Positions 58,401-64,000 of a DNA stretch of 64,000 nt are shown one piece after another. A program made the position numbers and the translations under genes. Positions within the stretch are counted from its first letter, which is position 1, and every line of letters starts with the position of its first letter. Source of the DNA: Macrostomum hystrix (taxonomy: Eukaryota; Platyhelminthes; Macrostomidae). The notes under the pieces were generated by a model. The model was not told where the DNA came from. It saw only the letters and a list, made by a program, of their open reading frames with translations, and did not search any database. The stretch lies in NCBI GenBank assembly GCA_950097015.1, contig CATNEN010000001.1, positions 26,006,001 to 26,070,000 on the forward strand, in the 5' to 3' direction.

Positions 58401-59188
58401 AGCAACTCTATTTCTACCAGGAGCTGCTGGCCGTCATTGCGCTAATGCGACAGTCGCGTCGTCAGGTTGAGGAGGCCATGGAGGCGCGCGAGATGCGCAT
58501 CCGCAGGGAGCTGATCGCTGAACGGGACCGCCTGATGGAGACCATGGAGGAGAGATTCGAGACACAGCTTCAGGACCAGAAAGACAAACTGCTGGTGCGG
58601 CTCTGGGGTTCCAAGCCTGACACAATAGAACCCTCTACCTGAACCCTGTCACAATGGAACCCTTTCTACCTGAACCCTGACACAATGGAACCCACTCTAC
58701 CAATCAACCCTGACACAATGAAACCAGTCTTAAGGAAGCCAATATTATTACCAATCCCCAACCCTGGCGCTCGAACTCAGGACCAGCACGAAGAGCGGCT
58801 TCGCGAGTACCTGGGCACCTCCGAGCGCCTGGCGGCTCACCGCATGGATCGCCTGAAACGTCGCGGCGAAGCCCAGCTGGCCGGCCTCCAGGAAAAGCTC
58901 GGCGATGCCGTGGCCAAGCTGGACCAGCAGGAGCCGCTCATCGCCAGCCTGACGGAGGAGCGCGACTCGGCCCTGCTGCGAATCGCCGCCTTGGAGGCCA
59001 GGCACGCGGAGGATTTGTGCACCATCGAGTCGCTGAAGGCCGACCTGCTGCTGCGCCTGCGCCGCATCGGCGACTTCCAACGAAGCCTGCGATCGCCTGC
59101 TGCGGCCGAGTCCTGCGCACTAGGCGGACCTGTCGGCGACCTGGCCGCGCCAATCGACGAATCGCTGAGCAGGTCTGATATCGATTGA
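52474..59188 (+). CDS. Kinesin-6 motor protein, KIF20 (MKLP2) type, seven coding exons
   Basis: Exons: 52474-52683, 52766-53224, 54393-54634, 56240-56627, 57273-57887, 58421-58594, 58781-59188. All have GT/AG borders and phases that join to 831 residues. The motor starts at VYLRVRPIT (71). The P-loop is GVTSSGKT (212-219), followed across the intron by GTPQSPGLLPRALSDLF. SVWVSCAEIYNEIVYDLLEP precedes switch I NQQSSRSH (406-413); switch II is DLAGSE (441-446); VPFRDSKLTRLLQ follows. The split after the P-loop with an insert before the EIYNE block, together with these motifs, indicates KIF20A/B. After the motor come PTPKRLRL, an acidic stretch (DEDQDDDDD) and a coiled coil (about 640-800). KIF20A is plus-end directed and recruits cytokinesis factors to the central spindle; the same role is inferred. 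Human KIF20A has 890 residues, so length fits. Weakest calls: donors GTTGGT (exon 1) and GTGCGG (exon 6). Confidence 0.9.
53308..53962 (+). pseudogene. Non-LTR retrotransposon C-terminal relic in kinesin intron 2
   Basis: The frame contains YLTIISNPEQRRTMSRFRLG then NHKLACETVR, and a zinc-knuckle-like CPKCRVEVENDTH. This is the usual tail after the reverse transcriptase in several LINE clades. A frameshift at about 53,775 separates it from the continuation (CDWSVYFPIRNKF ... FVDFIESIMPLF, stop at 53,962). A TCAAATAAACAAA stretch near 54,043 may be its 3' end. It is in the sense orientation within the intron. Confidence 0.75.
54151..54227 (-). mobile_element. tRNA-derived SINE, family B, copy 2 (truncated)
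   Basis: Matches 43,120-43,195 in the same orientation, including CTGCGGCTGCGCCC, GAATGTGGCCTCG and GGGACCTTGGTGCGAGAG. The A-box end is lost at about 54,227, where a run of C begins. It lies in kinesin intron 2, antisense to the gene. Confidence 0.75.
54690..55830. repeat. Minisatellite, 21-bp unit, kinesin intron 3
   Basis: About 52 copies of a 21-bp unit containing GAATCCTTCACCGAGTGCCC. A marked block (GCCATGAATCC, ACCAAGTGCC, GAATTCTTC) occurs at about 55,007 and again 231 bp (11 units) later. Frames over 250 codons long cross it on both strands and are artefacts, since it lies inside a spliced intron. Confidence 0.96.
55831..56224. repeat. Minisatellite, 49-bp unit, eight near-identical copies
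   Basis: Each unit contains CCTGAGTTCATGAGCAGCTC and the perfect palindrome TGACTAGTCA. The copies look identical over nearly 400 bp. The array stops about 15 bp before the exon 4 acceptor at 56,239. Confidence 0.97.
56670..57180. repeat. Minisatellite, 23-bp unit, kinesin intron 4
   Basis: TACTTTGGTCCTCAAACCAC plus AGA, about 14 clean copies. It then decays into GCTTTGGTCCTCAAACCCGT-type units of variable length. Confidence 0.95.
57985..58372. repeat. Minisatellite, 25-bp unit, kinesin intron 5
   Basis: About 15 copies containing GCGCCTGTCATTCTGTCTGT, with GTGCGCC/GTAAGCC and TCTGTTC/TCTTTTC variants. The GTAAG variants resemble splice donors but lie within the intron. Confidence 0.95.
58605..58735. 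repeat. Short tandem repeat, kinesin intron 6
   Basis: Four imperfect copies of a roughly 30-bp unit with CCTGACACAATGGAACCC and CTCTACC. Confidence 0.85.
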
Positions 59189-59194
59189 TGATCT

Positions 59195-59345
59195 CGACTA
59201 AAACACTCTCCCAGAAACCCTTCTGGAACATCTCGATTAGAACACCCTTCTGTAACGTCTAGATTATGACATCCTTCTGTTTTATCTAGATTAGAACACC
59301 GTTCTGAAACGTCTTAATTAGAACACCCTTCTTGAGCATCTCATT
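59195..59345. repeat. Degenerate tandem repeat after the kinesin stop
   Basis: About five copies of a 30-33 bp unit with TTAGAACACCCTTCTGTAAC and CATCTCGA/GTCTAGA variants. It begins within ten bases of the stop codon and so probably forms part of the 3' UTR. Confidence 0.85.
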
Positions 59346-60321
59346 TTAAAAAACACCCCTGCACTATTGTAAAACAGTGTTTCTAGTTTTCTCAAAACAA
59401 GGCTTGAACTAAGACTATAGTACTTGCGCTTCCAATCTACAGGATACTTGGCAACTCTGACTGATTCAAGGCGGCGAGATTTTGCGCAAAAGACCGGTGA
59501 CTTTTTGTCTTGTGTGTTTACGAGCTATATCCAGCTGCCATTATTCTATGCCTATTTATTAATGTTAAAGTTGTTAAATTTACTTTTTATTATTGAGGTG
59601 CTCCACCCTTATAGCATTTCGTTAACAAACAAATTAGTTTCTTTAAAAATTAATATTTTTTTTCTTTACAGACTACTTGTAGCATTCAACTCGGACTGTG
59701 CATTAACAAGACTCTTAGTTTTTTTGCTCAACTAAGCATCAAATCCTGCCTGTTAGCACTGATGGAATTGTGCATTTTTGCTGTTAATTATCCACACAGA
59801 CAGACTTCTCTATAGCAGAATTTTTGTCTGTATCAATAATTGCATCTATGTAGCTTCTTTGAAGATTTAATGCGTTTATTTATTTACCCATGTGGCAATA
59901 AATCTTATTTTACATTTTCTCTTTTTGCATGACATTCGCAATTATCGTTCAATGAAATTCTCTTTAAGAAATGAAAAATAATAATTCGCCTTGCGAATGG
60001 TGTCTATTCTTGTTACTGCTTCTCCTACTACGAGTCGTACTACTTAAAGTAGAAGGTGGCACAATGAATTTCTTGATTAACAGGGCGTTTCAAAAGGGAG
60101 GAAATAAAAAGAAGACTATATTATTATCTTGTTGTCTAACAATATTTAAACTCCATCATTATTTGCAGCTGGGCGGATGTGTATTTTTGAGCTCTTTTTG
60201 AGCATTTAAAGGGGGCGATTTTGCTAGTCGTCTATACTAAAATCTAAAGCATTGCTTCATCAAGTATTTCTGTTTTTATTATAATAAGCGGATTTTATGG
60301 AACTGAAAGCTTTATTTTAAA
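59346..60321. other. AT-rich spacer; possible kinesin 3' end
   Basis: AATAAA at 59,897-59,902 is a candidate polyadenylation signal about 700 bp after the stop codon. No other feature is supported. Confidence 0.4.
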
Positions 60322-60593
60322 CTAGGGGTCGGCAATCTAAGGCTCTCAAACGTCTTCCCTAATCAAATTTCTCCCCAGTCATATCTCATCTTTCCGCTGT
60401 CTTATTTCTCCCGTTTCATCTCTTCCCCGTTCTATCTATGCACTTTTTCATCTCTACGCTGTCTCATCTCTCCCATGTTTCATCTCTCCCCTGTCCCATC
60501 TATACGCTGTCTAATCTCTCCCCTATCTCACCTCCACTGTCTGATCTCTGTAATCTCTTTGTCCAGTGACTTATCTAAGGTTGCTGATCCCAG
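60322..60593. mobile_element. hAT-type MITE, second copy
   Basis: It begins CTAGGGGTCGGCAA and ends TTGCTGATCCCAG (imperfect inverted repeats), flanked by TTTTAAA on both sides (60,315-60,321 and 60,594-60,600). The interior is a decayed tandem repeat of CTCATCTCTCCCCTGTC. That is the reverse complement of the repeat type inside the MITE at 43,384, so the two belong together. Confidence 0.75.
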
Positions 60594-60600
60594 TTTTAAA

Positions 60601-61419
60601 ACCGAGGTAAGGATAAAAATTCAACTTCTATCTACTTAAATCCATAGACATTATCGTTTTGAATGTGTCAAATTATCATTGACATATAACCAAGTGTGCG
60701 TAAACGTCTCAAGCTCCTGTATAGTTTATGGCCCAAAGGCCATCAAAGAAATAGATTGAAGTGTGCAGTAAATTCCGCAACTGTGCGGTAAACGACATAA
60801 CTATGTCTTTTACTGCTACTATGCAGTAAATCCCAGACGGGTATTGTCTATGGGCCGAAGGAGCTGGTCTTGCGCACACACACTTGGTCATAAATCAATG
60901 CACTTATGCTAGGCTTCCTAGTGCGTAAATCTACCATTTAGATTGACAAAGCTATATCAAGTGAATATTTGGCTAATTTTGACTGTCGCAAAGCTAGTCG
61001 GGACTACACTTCAGCTATGTACTATTAAGATTGATGTGCAACTTCTCTTAGTTCTTAACCCTAAAAGATTGCTGCTGTCTCTAGAAATTTAAGTAGAAGT
61101 TTCAGTACGGCTCAATTACGTCTCACAGCCAGGCTAGAACAATAGAAGACATTCTTGGCAGATAATAGTTGATTTTCTATTTTTATCTTTTCTGTCTGCA
61201 GCCCTGTTAGAGTACAATTCTAGAGATTTTTAAATTGCCTTTAGTTGCGGCAACCTTTATTTGACCTCTAAAAAATTCTCACTATTTCACTTTCTTATTT
61301 AATTGTGTAAACTATTAGCTAAGCAAGATGTTGGTGTTTTACTTCTACGAAGCATGTTCATCCACCTAGAGCTAAGTTTTTCTATTTTTGGGCTGAAAAA
61401 GCAAATATTCAAGTATATC
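60601..61419. other. Unique spacer, no gene seen
   Basis: AT-rich single-copy DNA with no supported feature. Confidence 0.5.
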
Positions 61420-61925
61420 TGAAGACACCCTCCAAATCTGTAATATTATTTAAAGACACCCTCTCAGTCTCTAAGTATCTTTGAAGACACCCTCTCAGTC
61501 TCTAAGTATCTTTGAAGACACCCTCTCAGTCTCTAAGTATCTTTGAAGACACCCTCTCAGTCTCTAAGTATCTTTGAAGACACCCTCTCAGTCTCTAAGT
61601 ATCTTTGAAGACACCCTCTCAGTCTCTAAGTATCTTTGAAGATACCCTCTCAGTCTCTTAGTATCTTTGAAGACACCCTCTCAGTCTTTAAGTATCTTTG
61701 AAGACACCCTCTCAGTCTCTTAGTATCTTTGAAGACACCCTCTCAGTCTCTAGGTATCTCTACAGACACCCTCTCAGTCTCTAGGTATCTCTACAGACAC
61801 CCTCTCAGTCTCTAGGTATCTCTACAGACACCCTCTCAGTCTCTAGGTATCTCTACAGACACCCTCTCAGTCTCTAGGTATCTCTACAGACACCCTCTCA
61901 ATCTTTAAGCATCTTTGAAGACTCT
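61420..61925. repeat. Minisatellite, 31-bp unit, about 16 copies
   Basis: The unit contains GACACCCTCTCAGTCTCTAA followed by GTATCTTTGAA. The last five use a TAGGTATCTCTACA variant, so two subtypes are in separate blocks. Confidence 0.95.
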
Positions 61926-62514
61926 CATTTTCAGGCACCTCAGTCTGCTATATGATTGTTAGTGTTTCTAAGACACACAAATATTAGGATCAGCATACTC
62001 GGCTGGCAATATTGTTAGTATAGACAAAAGCTAAAGTTTTTTAAAGCCATTAAAGTGAGCCATTTTCCTTCCTAATGCATTCTTCGATGGCATATAATGC
62101 CTCATCTCAACTGCTGCAGACTCCGAGGGTCTGCACCGCGCTGACGCATCTGGTTGGCATGGCAACCGTGAGCTCCGCGGGGTGGCGGGTTAGTGCAGGC
62201 TGGAATGCTAGCGAGTGGTGTGACTGCAAGTGTGAAAAAGTGTGGCTCAATCGTCTAAAAGTATGCAGAATTCACCATCTATTTTCGCCACTCAGAGGAG
62301 CGTCAGCAAATTGCCAAGACACATTAAATAGCATTCACGCATTTCACTGCTGCTAAGGGAAGCTGTTACATGAAATTAATGTGTCATTTAGCATGGCCAG
62401 CTTCAACCATGAGGAATTGCTGCTACAAAATTTGTTGAGTGCAACTGAAATGTGTACCAGAACCCATTGGGGATAATTTCTGTTTCCTTCAACCGATTTT
62501 CACAAAAACAATTG
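61926..62514. other. Unique spacer with an unrecognised frame
   Basis: A 93-codon frame at 62,075-62,356 with a real ATG and six cysteines sits in a locally GC-richer stretch. I recognise no domain and cannot support it as a gene. Confidence 0.3.
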
Positions 62515-62765
62515 CAACTCCACTCTATCGGTGCTTATGTCTCTAGCTTACGGCTGTTCAGTCCACCGACTGGGGGACAGCACCTCAATTACTCCAGGTA
62601 TATTGCTGGTAACAACTTCAGTTTAACAGCTGGGCGAATTTAAATCAATTCTGAGTTAATTGTCTTGCTAAATGATATAAATTGTTCCAGTGGAGTCGGG
62701 AATCGAAACCACGACCTTCAAGTAGTCTAAGTTCAACAACTCTAAGTGATCTACTACATGTAGTA
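62515..62765 (-). mobile_element. tRNA-derived SINE, family A, copy 2
   Basis: On the minus strand: a degraded A-box region, B-box GGTTTCGATTCCCGAC, TTAGCAAGACAATTAACTC, TACCAGCA, GGAGTAATTGAGGTGCTGTC and CGGTGGACTGAACAGCCG. These follow the same order as copy 1 at 42,651. More diverged in the head than copy 1. Confidence 0.75.
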
Positions 62766-63369
62766 GACAATTAGTTCTCGTTTCTGCATCGCAGCATTTT
62801 AAGCCGTTTCTTCTTGCTGTCTACCTATCTGCGCAGTGTTAAAAAGCCAGTCAGCTTAATCTGCTCCATAAAATGGGGTTTAGCGGGCATTGTCTCCCTA
62901 AAGTCTACATCCGCTACGTAGCGTCATGGCTGATATTGCTGATCATCGATTTTCTCTTGAACTTTTTACCCTTCACTATGACGCTATCGATTATTCATTG
63001 TCTGAGCGAGCCCCTGGGGTAGGAAAATAAATGTTAAACTGTGACTAAATGTCCCGTAGTCTTCTATGGAGGCAGACCATGCTGCGGACTGGCCTGCAGA
63101 AAACTACAATCTCCAATCGCTACTGTGTTTGATAGTTAGTCACACTGCTCAACGGTACACAATGGCCTATTTGCTCAGGACTATACCACGTAATAGACAC
63201 AGAAAAAAGTGCAGCTGATGGTTAACTGACACAAGTGGCAAACTAAGCGACAGTATTTGGTGTCATGTGGCTGAGTACTGAGAATCCTACCTAACACATG
63301 AACTGGTTGCCGCCAGTTCTTTAATACATACTGGCCACTCGCTATTTATCCTCTGTGTCCAAGCTGGCA
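62766..63369. other. Unique spacer, no gene seen
   Basis: Single-copy DNA with no supported feature. Confidence 0.5.
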
Positions 63370-64000
63370 TTTGAGGTGGGTGTCCTAACTGTCATTTGAG
63401 GTGGGTGTCCTAACTGTCATTTGAGGTGGGTGTCCTGTCATTTGAGGTGGGTGTCCTGTCATTTGAGGTGGGTGTCCTGTCATTTGAGGTGTGTGTCCTG
63501 TCATTTGAGGTGTGTGTCCTGTCATTTGAGGTGGGTGTCCTGTCATTTGAGGTGGGTGTCCTGTCATTTGAGGTGGGTGTCCTGTCATTTGAGGTGGGTG
63601 TCCTGTCATTTGAGGTGGGTGTCCTGTCATTTGAGGTGTGTGTCCTGTCATTTGAGGTGGGTGTCCTGTCATTTGAGGTGGGTGTCCTGTCATTTGAGGT
63701 GGGTGTCCTGTCATTTGAGGTGGGTGTCCTGTCATTTGAGGTGGGTGTCCTGTCATTTGAGGTGTGTGTCCTGTCATTTGAGGTGGGTGTCCTGTCATTT
63801 GAGGTGGGTGTCCTGTCATTTGAGGTGGGTGTCCTGTCATTTGAGGTGGGTGTCCTAACTGTCATTTGAGGTGGGTGTCCTGTCATTTGAGGTGGGTGTC
63901 CTGTCATTTGAGGTGTGTGTCCTGTCATTTGAGGTGTGTGTCCTGTCATTTGAGGTGGGTGTCCTGTCATTTGAGGTGGGTGTCCTGTCATTTGAGGTGG
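63370..64000. repeat. Minisatellite, 21-bp unit, running off the window
   Basis: About 30 copies of CATTTGAGGTGGGTGTCCTGT with a GGTGTGTGTCC variant. Three units, two at the start and one at about 63,855, are longer by the insertion of AAC. Frames on both strands are open because the unit is 21 bp. The array is cut by the window end. Confidence 0.97.

Noticed and set aside
63385-63991. Repeat proteins such as MTGHPPQ on the minus strand
   Set aside because: A 21-bp unit gives open frames on both strands at once; no other gene evidence.

Overview
This is a piece of an animal nuclear genome. It has short GT-AG introns, a kinesin-6 gene with seven coding exons, secreted WSC-domain genes, tRNA-derived SINEs, and remnants of mariner, hAT, Helitron, ISXO2-like and LINE elements. 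Nothing in it looks bacterial or viral. Coding exons are GC-rich, with Ala/Gln/Gly/Pro runs, and sit in AT-rich spacers. Roughly a third of the window (about 20 kb, summing my own array boundaries) is minisatellite DNA in about 27 different arrays. That picture suits a repeat-rich invertebrate such as a free-living flatworm or another lophotrochozoan. The species cannot be fixed from the sequence.

Layout. 1-30,250: a nearly gene-free desert of minisatellites (units 16 to 34 bp) with one truncated mariner transposase at about 7.4-8.4 kb. 30,250-34,660: AT-rich unique DNA. 34,667-45,090: a cluster of four related genes for small secreted WSC + PAN-like proteins. Two look intact. One is a pseudogene. 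One is open but has lost the core of its WSC domain. Two tRNA-SINEs, a possible divergent promoter and a hAT MITE with a perfect 8-bp target-site duplication lie among them. 46,325-47,371: a CCDC92-like coiled-coil gene on the minus strand. 48,900-51,850: transposon debris, including a 1.9-kb Helitron with both ends recognisable and two ISXO2-like transposase fragments. 52,474-59,188: a kinesin-6 (KIF20-type) gene in which five of six introns carry their own private minisatellite or tandem repeat. 59,190-64,000: non-coding DNA with a second hAT MITE, a second copy of one SINE, and minisatellites, the last running off the window end.

The genes do not form one pathway. The kinesin is expected to act in cytokinesis, the CCDC92-like protein at centrioles or cilia, and the WSC/PAN proteins outside the cell, perhaps binding glycans. 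The main theme is how tandem repeats arise and spread. A mariner inverted-repeat sequence matches the unit of the arrays beside it, two MITEs of one family carry the same internal tandem repeat, several arrays show duplicated blocks, and the kinesin introns each hold a different array. The long open frames over arrays exist because unit lengths are multiples of three or because stops are absent from the unit; I do not treat them as proteins.
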